A stretch of 64,000 nucleotides of DNA from Vulcanimicrobiota bacterium (GCA_003140215.1 PLJL01000004.1:1956192-2020191), one strand, 5' to 3'. Shown: positions 34,510-46,254, counted from the stretch's first letter. Program-made: numbers and translations. The notes: generated by a model from the sequence alone, not told the origin.

Positions 34510-34785
34510 GTGAAAACCAAGGGTCACCCCAAATGGTATCCGGAAGCGCACGTCGCGTGCGCCTGCGGTGCCCAATTTACCACCGGATCGACGTCACCGA
34601 CCATCCAAGTCGAGGTCTGTTCCAACTGCCATCCCCTGTGGACCGGGCAGCAGAAGTTCCTCGATACGGCCGGACGCGTCGACAAGTTCAACCAGCGCGT
34701 CGCGATGGCCGACAAGAAGAAGGCCGAAGCCGCCGCGCGCAAGACTCGCAAAGAGGCCGAGGAGGCCGCTCCGGCCTCGGCTTAG
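34510..34785 (+). CDS. rpmE: 50S ribosomal protein bL31
   Basis: A 91-residue ribosomal protein of the large subunit. The zinc-binding form is recognised by the Cys pairs CACG (residues 16-18) and CSNCH (about 37-40), followed by PLWTGQQKFLDTAGRVDKF. The C-terminal 20 residues (KKKAEAAARKTRKEAEEA) are a charged helical extension longer than in E. coli. The GTG start has AGAAAGG just upstream. A TAAAAT at 34495-34500 stands out in the GC-rich leader but without a good -35, and it would leave almost no 5' leader. It is followed by an intrinsic-type hairpin and then prfA. Confidence 0.95.
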   Translation: MKTKGHPKWYPEAHVACACGAQFTTGSTSPTIQVEVCSNCHPLWTGQQKFLDTAGRVDKFNQRVAMADKKKAEAAARKTRKEAEEAAPASA

Positions 34786-34805
34786 CGCCGCTCCAACCGA
34801 TCACC

Positions 34806-34836
34806 GAAGCGCGCCGTTTCTCGGCGCGCTTCTTGC
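34806..34836 (+). terminator. Perfect hairpin between rpmE and prfA
   Basis: GAAGCGCGCCG (34806-34816), loop TTTCT, CGGCGCGCTTC (34822-34832): an 11-bp perfect stem followed by a weak T-rich tail (TTGC). It could terminate or attenuate transcription from rpmE into prfA. Only 8 bases separate it from the prfA ATG, so it may also affect initiation there. Confidence 0.65.
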
Positions 34837-34840
34837 TTGC

Positions 34841-35929
34841 ATGATGCAATACACCGATCGCCTCGAGACGCTCTCGAAACGCTTCGACGAGATCGAGGCT
34901 GCGCTCGCCGACACGAGCGGCGGCTTCGATCAAACGCGCTTTACCGCGCTGATGAAAGAGCGCGCGGCGAACGAGGAAACGGTCGCCGCGTACCGGCAGC
35001 ACCGTGGGCTGCTGCGCGAGATCGCGGAGAACGATGCCGTGCGCGCCGACAGGAGCGATCCCGAGCTTGCGGCTCTGGCCGAAGAAGAAGCGCCCGCGTT
35101 GCGCGAACGCCTCGACGGGCTTGAAGCGCGACTGCAGGAATTGATGCTGCCGCGCGATCCCAACGACGACAAAGACGTCTTTCTCGAAGTGCGCGCCGGC
35201 GCCGGGGGCGACGAGGCCGGGATCTTCGCCGGCGACCTGTTGCGCATGTACACGCGCTTCGCCGAGGGGCGCAAGATGCGCGTCGAGCTGCTGACCGAGA
35301 GCGAGAACGAGGCCGGCGGCTACAAGGAGGTCGTGGTCGCGATCAAAGGCGGCGAGCCGTATCGCTGGTTCAAATACGAGTCCGGGGTGCACCGCGTGCA
35401 GCGCGTCCCGGCGACCGAGGCGGCCGGGCGCATCCACACCTCGACCGCGACCGTGGCGGTGCTCCCCGAGGTCGAAGACGACGGCGCGATCGAGATCCGG
35501 TCGACCGATCTCGAGATCGATACGTTCAAGGCTTCCGGCGCGGGCGGGCAGCACGTCAACAAGACCGAGTCGGCGATCCGCATCACGCACAAGCCCAGCG
35601 GGATCGTCGTGTCGTGCAGCGAGGAGCGCTCGCAGCTGCAGAACCGTGCGCGGGCGATGGACATGCTGCGCGCGCAACTGGCCGCCAACCAGCGCCGCGA
35701 ACGCGAGGAGTCCGAAGCGTCGCTGCGGCGCAGCCAAGTCGGCACCGGCGACCGCAGCGAGAAGATCCGCACCTACAACTACCCGCAGGACCGCATCACC
35801 GACCATCGCATCAACCAGAACTTTCAGAACATCAAGGCGATCCTCGACGGCGACATGGAGAAGCTGATCGTCGAGCTGCAGAAGTGGGAGAAATCCCGCC
35901 TGCTAGCCGGCGAAACCAGCGCCGCGTGA
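34841..35929 (+). CDS. prfA: Peptide chain release factor 1
   Basis: A 362-residue release factor recognising UAA and UAG. The catalytic GGQ is in GAGGQHVNKTESAIRI (about residue 237) and the stop-codon-reading tripeptide is PAT in RVPATEAAGRIHTS, which marks RF1 rather than RF2. Start is one of two adjacent ATGs at 34841 and 34844. It overlaps prmC, which encodes the methyltransferase that modifies the GGQ glutamine, by GTGA, a widely conserved arrangement. Confidence 0.97.
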   Translation: MMQYTDRLETLSKRFDEIEAALADTSGGFDQTRFTALMKERAANEETVAAYRQHRGLLREIAENDAVRADRSDPELAALAEEEAPALRERLDGLEARLQELMLPRDPNDDKDVFLEVRAGAGGDEAGIFAGDLLRMYTRFAEGRKMRVELLTESENEAGGYKEVVVAIKGGEPYRWFKYESGVHRVQRVPATEAAGRIHTSTATVAVLPEVEDDGAIEIRSTDLEIDTFKASGAGGQHVNKTESAIRITHKPSGIVVSCSEERSQLQNRARAMDMLRAQLAANQRREREESEASLRRSQVGTGDRSEKIRTYNYPQDRITDHRINQNFQNIKAILDGDMEKLIVELQKWEKSRLLAGETSAA

Positions 35930-36789
35930 CGATCGGCGAAGCGTTGCGCGACGGTTCCGTGCGGCTCGAGCCGGTCGGTGGCAGCGGACGGCTCGACGCG
36001 GTGTTCCTGCTCGCGCACGCCGGGGGTGTTTCGCGCGCCGAGATGATCGCGCACCGCGAGCGCGAGCTGGACGCCGACGTCGGCGCACGATTCGAGACGC
36101 TCGTAGCACGGCGCGAGCGCGGTGAGCCGCTGGCCTATGTCACGGGCGAGGCCGGCTTTTGCGCGCGCATGTTCGAGGTGGACCCGCGGGTGCTCGTGCC
36201 GCGTCCGGAGACCGAGCTGCTCGTGGAGTGGGCGGTGCGGCACCTGCGCGCGATCGGGCGTGAAAACGGGTCGGCGGCCGACGTCGGAACAGGCAGCGGC
36301 GCGATCGCGGTGACGTTGGCCGCGGAACTCCCCGAGCTCAGCGTGTACGCAAGCGACATCTCGCAGGATGCGCTGGCGCTGGCCCGCAGGAACGCAGCGC
36401 GCAACGAGGTCTTCCAGCACGTCACGTTTCTGCACGGCGATCTTGCCGCGCCGCTCTTGCCGTACGCACCCTTCGACTGCCTCGTCGCGAACCTGCCCTA
36501 CGTCCCTAGCGCGGAGTGCGCCGCGGCGCCCGATCCCGTCTCGTTCGAGCCGTTGCTCGCGCGCGACGGCGGGGGCGACGGCCTAGCGCTGTACCGGCGC
36601 TTCGTCCCCGGGCTCGCGCGCCTTGTCGCACCACGTGGAATCGCGATCCTGGAGGCATCGCCGGCGAATGCCCCGGCGTTGGAAACCCTCGTTCGGGAGG
36701 CCCTGCCGCAGGCGGGCGTTGAGATGATCCGCGACTACGCGGAGCTCGACCGCTTCGTCATCGCGCTCATCGCCGCGCCGTTGCGGTGA
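35926..36789 (+). CDS. prmC: Release factor glutamine N5-methyltransferase
   Basis: A 287-residue SAM-dependent methyltransferase acting on the GGQ glutamine of release factors. The SAM motif is VGTGSGAIAVTLAAELP, and the substrate-binding motif is NLPY in LVANLPYVPS, a variant of the normal NPPY. RPETELLVEWAV is also characteristic. GTG 35926 overlaps the prfA stop. The end overlaps the convergent lipoprotein gene by 23 bases. Confidence 0.94.
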   Translation: MTIGEALRDGSVRLEPVGGSGRLDAVFLLAHAGGVSRAEMIAHRERELDADVGARFETLVARRERGEPLAYVTGEAGFCARMFEVDPRVLVPRPETELLVEWAVRHLRAIGRENGSAADVGTGSGAIAVTLAAELPELSVYASDISQDALALARRNAARNEVFQHVTFLHGDLAAPLLPYAPFDCLVANLPYVPSAECAAAPDPVSFEPLLARDGGGDGLALYRRFVPGLARLVAPRGIAILEASPANAPALETLVREALPQAGVEMIRDYAELDRFVIALIAAPLR

Positions 36790-37777
36790 TCCGGAACGGC
36801 GAGAAATCAGAGGTCGCTGAAACCGTGTGGCTTCCGTTCGGAACGACGATCGCGCCGGAGCCGGAGGAGACGTGCGCGAAGAGATTCCCTGACGCGTCGA
36901 TCGCCAGCGGAACGTCTCCCGGAAAGGTCTCACTCGCGACGTCCGGCCCGTAGGTGGTCTTTCCGCTTACGAACGAGGATGCTGGATAGGCCGTGATGAT
37001 CTTGCCATCCGGTACGCTGATCGTGGCGTCGTGTCCATTGAAGGTCGTTGCGCTGTAGACGTTGCCGTGCGTGTCGACCCGGAACAGCGCAGGATCGCCG
37101 TAGATATTCGAAATCACCACGAGGGCGGCGTCGCGCTTCAGGGTCCCGCCCGTTCCGATCGTGTAGCGGATGATGTTCGAAGTACCCAGATCGCCTGAAC
37201 GGAATCCGGCGTAGAGATAGCCGCGCCCGTCAATGCCGAACGTGTGTACCGCGTGCGGGCGATTGGTCCCGAACTCGCTGCAATCGGCCGCCGTTGTGGC
37301 GTTCGTTGTCGGGCCCGTGAGCGTCACGTGCGCGATCGCGCACTGGATACCATCCGTGCCGCGGAAGAACCGGACGAACGCGCCTCCCGCTCCGTCGAGC
37401 GCGAACCCGCTGGCACCTTTGAACGATCCGCCCGGCGGAGGGTTCAAGACGATGCTCGACACCGGGGCGACGTTGCCCGAGGCGCTAGCCGGGTACACGT
37501 TGACCGTTCCGTCCCAGAACGTGTAGACGTTTCCGTCCGAATCGGTGGCAAGCTCGCCGACCACGTCGAGCTGCGTGTTCGAGCCGGCGATCTGCGCCAG
37601 CGGCACGAGGTTCGCGTCGAAGTGGACGAGCGCCCTGCTGCCGTTCGCGTCGACGCCGTACATCCACGCTCCGCCCGCGGCAGTCGGTGCAACGCGGGGC
37701 GCGACGGTAGCGCTCCCACAAGCCGCGAGCAGCGACGCGAACCCGAACGTGACGACCAGCACGGCGGCGCAGCGCAT
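36767..37777 (-). CDS. Lipoprotein with beta-propeller-like repeats
   Basis: A 336-residue exported protein with a lipobox (VVTFGFASLLAACGS, Cys near residue 20). The rest has recurring blade-like segments (VVGELATDSDGNVYTFW, TFGIDGRGYLYAGFRSG, LFRVDTHGNVYSAT, PLAIDASGNLFAHV), each with the DxxGNxY pattern of NHL or SMP-30-like beta-propellers. Binding or structural role is likely; no catalytic residues are recognisable. ATG 37777 is used; an ATG at 37816 would add 13 residues before the signal. It is divergent from pyrG with 91 bases between. Confidence 0.78.
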   Translation of the reverse strand: MRCAAVLVVTFGFASLLAACGSATVAPRVAPTAAGGAWMYGVDANGSRALVHFDANLVPLAQIAGSNTQLDVVGELATDSDGNVYTFWDGTVNVYPASASGNVAPVSSIVLNPPPGGSFKGASGFALDGAGGAFVRFFRGTDGIQCAIAHVTLTGPTTNATTAADCSEFGTNRPHAVHTFGIDGRGYLYAGFRSGDLGTSNIIRYTIGTGGTLKRDAALVVISNIYGDPALFRVDTHGNVYSATTFNGHDATISVPDGKIITAYPASSFVSGKTTYGPDVASETFPGDVPLAIDASGNLFAHVSSGSGAIVVPNGSHTVSATSDFSPFRITATARR

Positions 37778-37853
37778 CTCACGGCCAATTCGCGGGCGCG
37801 GTTGGCCTGCCTGCATTGCCGCTTCCGGAAGGCAGCCCAGGACCGGGCGGTGA

Positions 37854-40260
<2,407 letters not shown>

Positions 40261-40264
<4 letters not shown>

Positions 40265-41283
40265 CACCCGACATCGCGCTCGATGTTCGCGAGACGTCGC
40301 ACATGTCGGCCGGGATGCGCGCGTACGTCGGCGCCCTGCGCCGGCTGTTGCCCGTCGTCGCGCCGGACCTGCGGGTGGCGGAGTTCGGCAGCGGCGACAA
40401 CTTCGACGTTGCCGAGCAGCTGGCGATGCCGCTGCGCTTGGCGCGCCTGCGGCCGCGGCTCGTGCACGTGCCGACGCCGTTCGTCCCGCGCATCCTACCG
40501 GTGCCGCACGTGGTGACCGTGCACGACGTGATCGATCTGGAGTTTGCGCAGTACGCCAAACGCAAGGTCGGGCCGTACTGGCGGCGCGTGGTCGGGCCGG
40601 TGCTGCGTTCGGCGCGCGCGGTGATCACCGACGACGACGCCACCGTGCCGCTGCTGGAACGCTACCTCGGCGTGGCGCCGTCGCGAGTCGCGGTCATCCC
40701 GCTGGGCGTCGACGCTCCCGAGCCGTTGCCCGAGCCGATGGTGCGCGCGCGGCCGTATTTCTTCTATGCGGGCAACCACCGGCCGCACAAAGACCTCGCG
40801 ACGCTGGTCACCGCCTGGGCTTCGCTGCCGGACCGTGACGCGATCGATCTGGTGCTGACCGGCGCCGAGGAACCGGCGTTGCGGCTGGCGCGGCACGCCC
40901 GCGGGGAGCTCGTTTTTGCCGGCGACTGCAGCCTCGAAGAGGTGTGGCGCTGGCATTGCGGCGCCGTGGCGTACGTCCATCCGGCGCTGCGCGAGGGCTT
41001 CGGGCTGCCGCTGCTCGAGGCGGTGCGCGCGGGGACGCCGGTGATCGCGGCCGATACGGCGACGCCGTCGGTGCTCGCGCCGTACGTGCACCGCTATGCG
41101 GCACACGACGCCGTCGCGTTACGCGCTCTGCTGCTGCGCGCGGCGGAGCAGCCCGACGCCTTCCGGGCGGGGGTCGAGCCGGCACGCGCGGCGACGGCGT
41201 ATCTGACCTGGGAGCGCACCGTGCGCGACACGGCCGGCCTCTACCGCCGGCTGCTAGCCGAGCCGCGAGCCCGCCGCGCGTGA
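40261..41283 (+). CDS. GT4-family glycosyltransferase (first of a tandem pair)
   Basis: A 340-residue retaining glycosyltransferase with the GT-B fold. Motifs include SAGMRAYVGALRRLLP near the N terminus, VVTVHDVIDLEF, AGNHRPHKDLATLVTAW and the donor-binding EGFGLPLLEAVRAGTPVIAAD with the E-x7-E pattern. GTG 40261 overlaps the preceding stop. It is closely similar in order and motifs to the next gene, suggesting a tandem duplication. The product is probably a surface glycan or glycolipid. Confidence 0.88.
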
Positions 41284-42263
41284 TCCGCGTCGCGTTGGCC
41301 GCGCGGCCGACGGCGCGCGCTTCGGCGGGGATGCGCGCCTACGCGCGCGCGCTGCTCGAGCGCATCCCACGCGTCGCGCCCGACATCGAGCTGGTCCCAA
41401 TCGAGTCGCCGCTCGCACTCCATCCGCTCGCGCTGCGAGCCGCTCGGGCGCAACTCGTCCACCTGCCCTACCTCGAGGCGGCACCGCTGGTGCCGCGCCC
41501 TTACGTCGCCATGCTGCACGACGCGATCCAACTGCAGTACCCGGCGCTCTTCTCGCGCGCGACGGCAGCCTACTGGCGTTTCGTCGCCGGCCCGCTGTAT
41601 CGCGGCGCGGCGCGGGTGCTGGTGAGCGAGCCGCGCGTCGCCGACGACTGCGTCGCGCTGTTGGGCGTTGCGCGCGAGCGGGTGCGGGTCGTCCCGCTTG
41701 GGTACGGCGACGCGGTCGCCGGCGCCGCGCCGTGGGAGGCGCAGCGGCCGTACGTTCTGTATGCCGGCAACCATGCCGCGCACAAGGATCTCGCCACGCT
41801 CTATGCGGCATGGGCGGCGCTCCCCGGCGATCTGACGCTCGATCTGGTGCTGACGGGACGAGACGAACCCGCCGTGCGTTCGAAGTTCGTGCGAAACGGC
41901 GGCGCGATCTCGTTTTTGGGTGATCTCGACGACGCGACGCTGGCACGACGGTATCGCGGTGCCCTGGCGTACGTGCAACCGTCGCTCGCAGAGGGCTTCG
42001 GCATTCCGGCGCTGGAGGCCGCGGTGGCTGGGGTTCCGGTGCTCGCGACGACGACGGCGGTCCCCTCGATCGTCGCACCGTTCGCGCAGACGTTCGCACC
42101 CGGCGACACGGGTGCGCTCGCCTCGCTGCTGGCAACGCTCGCGCGTGACCCCGGGCCGGCGCGCCGGCGCGCGGCCGAGGGCGTGGTCGTGCTGCGGGCG
42201 TATACCTGGGATCGGTTCGCGGCTTCGACTGCCGCCGTCTATCGCGAGGTGGTCTGCCCTTGA
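41280..42263 (+). CDS. GT4-family glycosyltransferase (second of a tandem pair)
   Basis: A 327-residue paralogue of the previous gene: ASAGMRAYARALLERIP, YVAMLHDAIQLQYP, AGNHAAHKDLATLYAAWAALP and EGFGIPALEAAVAGVPVLAT line up with it. Retaining GT-B glycosyltransferase by family. GTG 41280 overlaps the first copy's stop and its own stop overlaps the TTG of the stalk-domain gene. Donor and acceptor sugars are unknown. Confidence 0.88.
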   Translation: MIRVALAARPTARASAGMRAYARALLERIPRVAPDIELVPIESPLALHPLALRAARAQLVHLPYLEAAPLVPRPYVAMLHDAIQLQYPALFSRATAAYWRFVAGPLYRGAARVLVSEPRVADDCVALLGVARERVRVVPLGYGDAVAGAAPWEAQRPYVLYAGNHAAHKDLATLYAAWAALPGDLTLDLVLTGRDEPAVRSKFVRNGGAISFLGDLDDATLARRYRGALAYVQPSLAEGFGIPALEAAVAGVPVLATTTAVPSIVAPFAQTFAPGDTGALASLLATLARDPGPARRRAAEGVVVLRAYTWDRFAASTAAVYREVVCP

Positions 42264-43819
42264 TCCGCCCTTCCCGACGCGCCACGCTGAGAACGACCGC
42301 GGCACTGCTCGCCCTGGGCGTGGCGGCGTGGTCCGGTCCGGCGTGCGCCGCGGCGCCCAAGAAGGACGAGGCGCCGGTCCGGGCGATCGCCATCGTCGTC
42401 AACGGCGAGGAGCTCTCGCGCGACCCCGCCCCGCGTTCGGTCGGCGACCGGATCCTGGTTCCGGTCGTGCGCATCTACAGCGCGCTGGGGATCTCTGTGG
42501 CGCGCGACGGCAACACGCTCGTCGCGTCCGCGCCGTCCAAGCGCATCACCATCACGGTCGGCTCGAGCCGGGCGACCGTCGACACGCGCCGGGTCACGCT
42601 GGACTCACCGGCCGTCGAGATCGAGGGCGCGACCTACGTCCCGCTGCGGTTCGTCGCCGACTCGCTGGGCGCGCAGGTTTCTTACGACAAGAAAGCTCAG
42701 CGCATCGAGGTCGTCTCGTCGATCGTCGGCCGTGCTCCGGGGCTCGAGCAGCACACCCCCGGCGGCTCGACGCAGATCGTCGGGACCGTCAGCGCGGTCG
42801 ACCTCGACTCCGCCCCGGAGTCGGTCACGGTGACGCGCGGGCCGTCGGTTCGCTCGATCGCGATCACGTCGGACGCACGGATCGTCGTGCAGGACGTCGT
42901 GACCCGCACCACCACGCCGGGCACGCTGCGCGACGTGCACGTCGGTGACGCGGTCAGCATCATCTTGCGCCACGACGGCCGCGTCGATCAAGTCATCGCC
43001 CGGTACGCGTCGCGCGCCGGCACGATCGCGGCGGTGTCGCCGAGCCAGTTCGTCTTCCTCAATGGGTACATCGTGACGCCCGACAAGAGCACCGAGATCA
43101 CGCTCAACGGTCAGCCTGCCGCGTTGACCGACCTCAAGGTGGGCGACGTCGTCACGGTGCGGCTCAATCCCGACACCGGCGAAAAGCGCCAGATCCTCGT
43201 CGCGCGCGCGATGCCCTCGACCCCGACGCCTGCCGGCTCGGCGCAGATAACCGACGTCGGGGTGATCGCCAAGGGGGCGTTGCGCGCCGGCGATGCGTTC
43301 ACCGTGACGCTGCACGGGACGCCGGGCGGCAAAGCGACGTTCGACATCGGCACCTACCTGACCGGGATCCCGCTGCCGGAGACGCAAGCCGGGACGTACA
43401 CCACGAAGTACACCGTGCCGGCGGGGGTGAACTTCAGCCGCACCTCGGTGTACGGACATCTGGCGGTGGGGGCCAGCGAGGCCCCGCGTGCCGAGGCCCC
43501 GCAGCTCGTGGCGGTCACGACGGCGGCGCCGCAGATCGTCGACATCGCGCCGCCCAACGGCCAGACCGTCAACAACAACAAGCCGTCGATCTACGCCACC
43601 TACCGCACGCCGACCGACGTCGGCATCGACGTCTCGAAGGTGCGCATCGAGGTCAACGGCCTCGACGTCACCGCGGCTTCGACGCGCACCGACCAGTTCG
43701 TGACCTATAGTCCCGGCGCAGCGCTCCCCGACGGCCCGGTGACGGTCAAGATCACGATCGCCGACAACGCGGGCAACGTGCAGTCGCGCTCGTGGACGTT
43801 CAACGTGCGTACCCACTAA
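42260..43819 (+). CDS. Exported protein with copper-amine-oxidase-like stalk domain and Ig-like tail
   Basis: A 519-residue secreted protein. The signal peptide (TTAALLALGVAAWSGPACAA) is followed at about 45-150 by a stalk domain resembling the copper amine oxidase N-terminal domain (RILVPVVRIYSALGISV, EIEGATYVPLRFVADSLGAQVSYD), common in surface proteins that bind the cell wall. The middle repeats DUF5666-like beta units (VVTRTTTPGTLRDVHVGDAVSI; VTPDKSTEITLNGQPAALTDLKVG). The last 100 residues are Ig-like (PQIVDIAPPNGQTVNNNKPSI). TTG 42260 overlaps the upstream stop. It probably acts at the cell surface; no catalytic role is visible. Confidence 0.82.
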   Translation: MIRPSRRATLRTTAALLALGVAAWSGPACAAAPKKDEAPVRAIAIVVNGEELSRDPAPRSVGDRILVPVVRIYSALGISVARDGNTLVASAPSKRITITVGSSRATVDTRRVTLDSPAVEIEGATYVPLRFVADSLGAQVSYDKKAQRIEVVSSIVGRAPGLEQHTPGGSTQIVGTVSAVDLDSAPESVTVTRGPSVRSIAITSDARIVVQDVVTRTTTPGTLRDVHVGDAVSIILRHDGRVDQVIARYASRAGTIAAVSPSQFVFLNGYIVTPDKSTEITLNGQPAALTDLKVGDVVTVRLNPDTGEKRQILVARAMPSTPTPAGSAQITDVGVIAKGALRAGDAFTVTLHGTPGGKATFDIGTYLTGIPLPETQAGTYTTKYTVPAGVNFSRTSVYGHLAVGASEAPRAEAPQLVAVTTAAPQIVDIAPPNGQTVNNNKPSIYATYRTPTDVGIDVSKVRIEVNGLDVTAASTRTDQFVTYSPGAALPDGPVTVKITIADNAGNVQSRSWTFNVRTH

Positions 43820-43833
43820 AGGCCGGCGCAAGG

Positions 43834-45450
43834 GTGAAGACGATCGTGGCAGCACGGGCCCGCAACCCGCTCGCGGCGCTCGCGCTCGCCGTCGGCGTGA
43901 GCGCCTGCGGCGGCGGGGCCTCGAGCGACGCCGGCGCGGGCGCCGCGCCGCTGGTGATGGCGCGCGTCAAGGACGCGGTGGTGCTCGATCCGTCGCACGC
44001 GACCGACGGCCTCTCGCTCAATACGACCAACGAGGTGATGCAAAACCTCGTCGCCTTCAAGCCCGGCTCGTTCGACGTCGTCGGCGACGTTGCCAAGAGG
44101 TGGTCGGTGAGCGCGGACGGCAAGACCTGGACCTTCGACCTCAAGCCGGGCCTGGTGTTCTCCGACGGGACGCCGCTCGACGCCAAGGCGGTGAAGTTCA
44201 ATTTCGATCGCTGGCGCTTGCCGTCGGATCCCGCGCACGGCAACTTCGCGTATTCCTACTATGTCGTGACCTTCGGTGGTCTCCCCGGCGCGATCGCCGA
44301 CGTCGCGACGCCCAGTCCGACGCGGGTCGTGATCCGCCTGAGTAAACCGCTGGGGCCGTTTCTGCGCGACATCGCCGAGCAGGCGTTCGCCTTGGGATCG
44401 CCGCGCGCGATCGCGGCCGATCCCAAAGGCTTCGAGCTCAAGCCGGTCGGCAGCGGGCCATATCTGGTCGCCGAGTGGCAGCGCGACGACCACATCACGC
44501 TTGTCGCGAACCCGCGCTGGTCCGGCCCCAAGCCCGGGTATCAGACGGTGATCATCCGGGACATCCCCGACCAAGCGACGAGCGTGCTGTCGATCCAGAA
44601 GGGCGACATCGACATGTTGACCGACCCGCGCCCGGACGACGCCGCGAATCTGGCCAAGCAGACCGGGATCACGGTGTTGCGGCAACCCTCGAACAACGTC
44701 AGCTACCTCGCAATGGAGGTGGAGAAGAAGCCCTTCGGCGACGTGCGGGTCCGCCGCGCCGTGGCGTACGCGATCGACGTTGCGACGATGGCGCAGAGCC
44801 TGTACTCCGGCGGCGCGACGGTCGCCGGCAACTGGACCCCGCCCGGGATGCTCGGCGAGAACGCCTCGTTGCACGTCTATCCGCACGACGCCGCGAAAGC
44901 GCGGGCGCTCCTCGCTGGGGCCGGCTTCCCGCACGGCTTCACGAGCTCGCTCATGTACTCCACCGCGCCGCGGCCGTACCTTCCCGAGCCGCAACGCGTC
45001 GCCGAGACCATTCAGGCAAACCTGGCCGAGGCCGGCATCACCGTGACCCTGCAGCCCTACGAGTGGGGCGTCTTCCTGGACAAGATCCGGCACGGACAGC
45101 ACGAGATGTGCCTCATTGGCTGGACCGGCGACAACGGCGATCCGGACAATTTCTTCTATCCGTTGCTGGACCAGGACGCAGCGCACAAGGACGGCTCGGC
45201 GCAGAATTACTCATTTTGGCGCGATCCGGCGTTTCACCGGCTGATGCTCGCCGGGCAGGCGACGATCGACGACGCGCGGCGCAAAGGCGTGTACCAGCAA
45301 GCCAACGCGATGGTGCACGATCAGGTTCCCGCCGTCTCGCTGGTCCATACGACGGTACCGATCGTGATGAAAGCCGCGCTGAACGGCTTCGTCCCCAGCC
45401 CGAACACGTCGTACCACTTCAATTTGATCCGTGCACCGAAGGGGCCGTAA
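43834..45450 (+). CDS. ABC transporter substrate-binding lipoprotein, family 5 (peptide/nickel type)
   Basis: A 538-residue solute-binding protein. The lipoprotein signal is LAALALAVGVSACGGG, with the Cys near residue 24. The family 5 signature region is present (VAKRWSVSADGKTWTFDLKPGLVFSDGTPLDAKAVKFNFDR, core WSVSADGKTWTFDLKPG) plus VRRAVAYAIDVATMAQSLY and LIGWTGDNGDPDNFF. These bind oligopeptides or similar solutes for ABC import. No permease or ATPase genes are adjacent, so its transporter is elsewhere. GTG 43834 is chosen for the signal peptide; GTG 43792 is an alternative overlapping the previous gene. Confidence 0.9.
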   Translation: MKTIVAARARNPLAALALAVGVSACGGGASSDAGAGAAPLVMARVKDAVVLDPSHATDGLSLNTTNEVMQNLVAFKPGSFDVVGDVAKRWSVSADGKTWTFDLKPGLVFSDGTPLDAKAVKFNFDRWRLPSDPAHGNFAYSYYVVTFGGLPGAIADVATPSPTRVVIRLSKPLGPFLRDIAEQAFALGSPRAIAADPKGFELKPVGSGPYLVAEWQRDDHITLVANPRWSGPKPGYQTVIIRDIPDQATSVLSIQKGDIDMLTDPRPDDAANLAKQTGITVLRQPSNNVSYLAMEVEKKPFGDVRVRRAVAYAIDVATMAQSLYSGGATVAGNWTPPGMLGENASLHVYPHDAAKARALLAGAGFPHGFTSSLMYSTAPRPYLPEPQRVAETIQANLAEAGITVTLQPYEWGVFLDKIRHGQHEMCLIGWTGDNGDPDNFFYPLLDQDAAHKDGSAQNYSFWRDPAFHRLMLAGQATIDDARRKGVYQQANAMVHDQVPAVSLVHTTVPIVMKAALNGFVPSPNTSYHFNLIRAPKGP

Positions 45451-45451
45451 C

Positions 45452-45802
45452 ATGGCGCTGGACCCCAACTGCCTCTTTTGCAAGATCGTCAGCCGAGAGA
45501 TCCCGGCCGACGAGGTGTTGCGCGATGACCACGTGGTTGCGTTTCACGACCGCAATCCGCAGGCGCCGACGCATGTTTTGGTCGTGCCGACCGAGCACGC
45601 GGCGCACTTGAGCGATTTCACGCGCAGCGCCGGCGACGACCGGGCGGCCCGGCTGCTCGCCGCGGCCTCGGAGTTGGGCCGCCGCTTCGGCCCCGACGGA
45701 TACCGGGTCGTGATCAATGAGGGTAACGACGGCGGGCAGACCGTCCACCACCTCCACGCTCACGTGCTGGCGGGCCGGCGGATGAACTGGCCGCCTGGTT
45801 GA
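45452..45802 (+). CDS. HIT family hydrolase
   Basis: A 116-residue histidine triad protein. The nucleotide-phosphate-binding motif is QTVHHLHAHVLAG (H-x-H-x-H) near residues 95-107, and the N terminus CLFCKIVSREIPADEVLRDD is the typical HinT form. Such enzymes hydrolyse adenosine phosphoramidates and aminoacyl-adenylates. Zinc-type Cys pair CLFC is present. It starts 1 base after the transporter stop and is followed by the rpsU promoter. Confidence 0.95.
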   Translation: MALDPNCLFCKIVSREIPADEVLRDDHVVAFHDRNPQAPTHVLVVPTEHAAHLSDFTRSAGDDRAARLLAAASELGRRFGPDGYRVVINEGNDGGQTVHHLHAHVLAGRRMNWPPG

Positions 45803-45806
45803 TCCT

Positions 45807-45835
45807 TTGACCCCGCGGCCCGGTTGTGCTATCGT
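45807..45835 (+). promoter_or_regulatory. Promoter of rpsU
   Basis: TTGACC (45807-45812), 17-base spacer, TATCGT (45830-45835), with TGC just before the -10 (extended -10). Predicted start about 45842, leaving a leader of about 60 bases containing GGAGGGAGG at 45881-45889 before the rpsU ATG. Confidence 0.65.
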
Positions 45836-45901
45836 CTCTGGTCGGGCCCGTGCGGGTCACGAAGCGGTTTCGGCCGCGCCGGAGGGAGGTGTTTCGTAGC
45901 A

Positions 45902-46072
45902 ATGGAGATTCGAGTCGCACCAGGCGAGACGATTGAAAGTGCCCTGCGCCGCTTTAAAAAGGCGACGCAGAAGGCCGGCGTCCTCGCGGAGGCGCGTAAA
46001 CACGAACACTACGAGAAACCCAGCGTAAGGCGCAAAAAAAAGAGCGCCGCAGCACGCAAACGCCGGAGCTAG
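45902..46072 (+). CDS. rpsU: 30S ribosomal protein bS21
   Basis: A 56-residue very basic small-subunit protein ([20 protein letters not shown], then a tail of [12 protein letters not shown]). A strong ribosome binding site lies upstream. It has its own promoter and is followed directly by a terminator, so it is a single-gene unit. The neighbouring yqeY downstream is a common arrangement in other bacteria. Confidence 0.96.
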   Translation: MEIRVAPGETIESALRRFKKATQKAGVLAEARKHEHYEKPSVRRKKKSAAARKRRS

Positions 46073-46081
46073 CGAAAATCG

Positions 46082-46112
46082 CAAAGGGCCTCGAAAGAGG
46101 CCCTTTGTTGTT
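46082..46112 (+). terminator. Intrinsic terminator after rpsU
   Basis: CAAAGGGCCTC (46082-46092), tetraloop GAAA, GAGGCCCTTTG (46097-46107): a perfect 11-bp stem followed by TTGTTGG. It begins 9 bases after the rpsU stop codon. Confidence 0.85.
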
Positions 46113-46202
46113 GGTGTCGTGAGAGAACAAGCAATGTGTGTTTCGCGCCCCCTCGGGGAACGTTACCCGGCCGGTATGGCGAGGGCGCGCGCTTTTTGGG
46201 GG

Positions 46203-46223
46203 CCCCGCCGCGAAGCGGTGGGG
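46203..46223. repeat. Hairpin in the rpsU-yqeY spacer
   Basis: CCCCGCCGC (46203-46211), GAA loop, GCGGTGGGG (46215-46223): nine pairs with one G-T wobble, in a G-rich stretch (46190-46250) unlike ordinary coding sequence. It may be a small dispersed palindrome or part of the yqeY leader; the second half (GCGGAGCCAGGGGCGGAGC) itself repeats GCGGAGC. Confidence 0.4.
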
Positions 46224-46254
46224 GGCGCGGAGCCAGGGGCGGAGCGCCGTTAGA

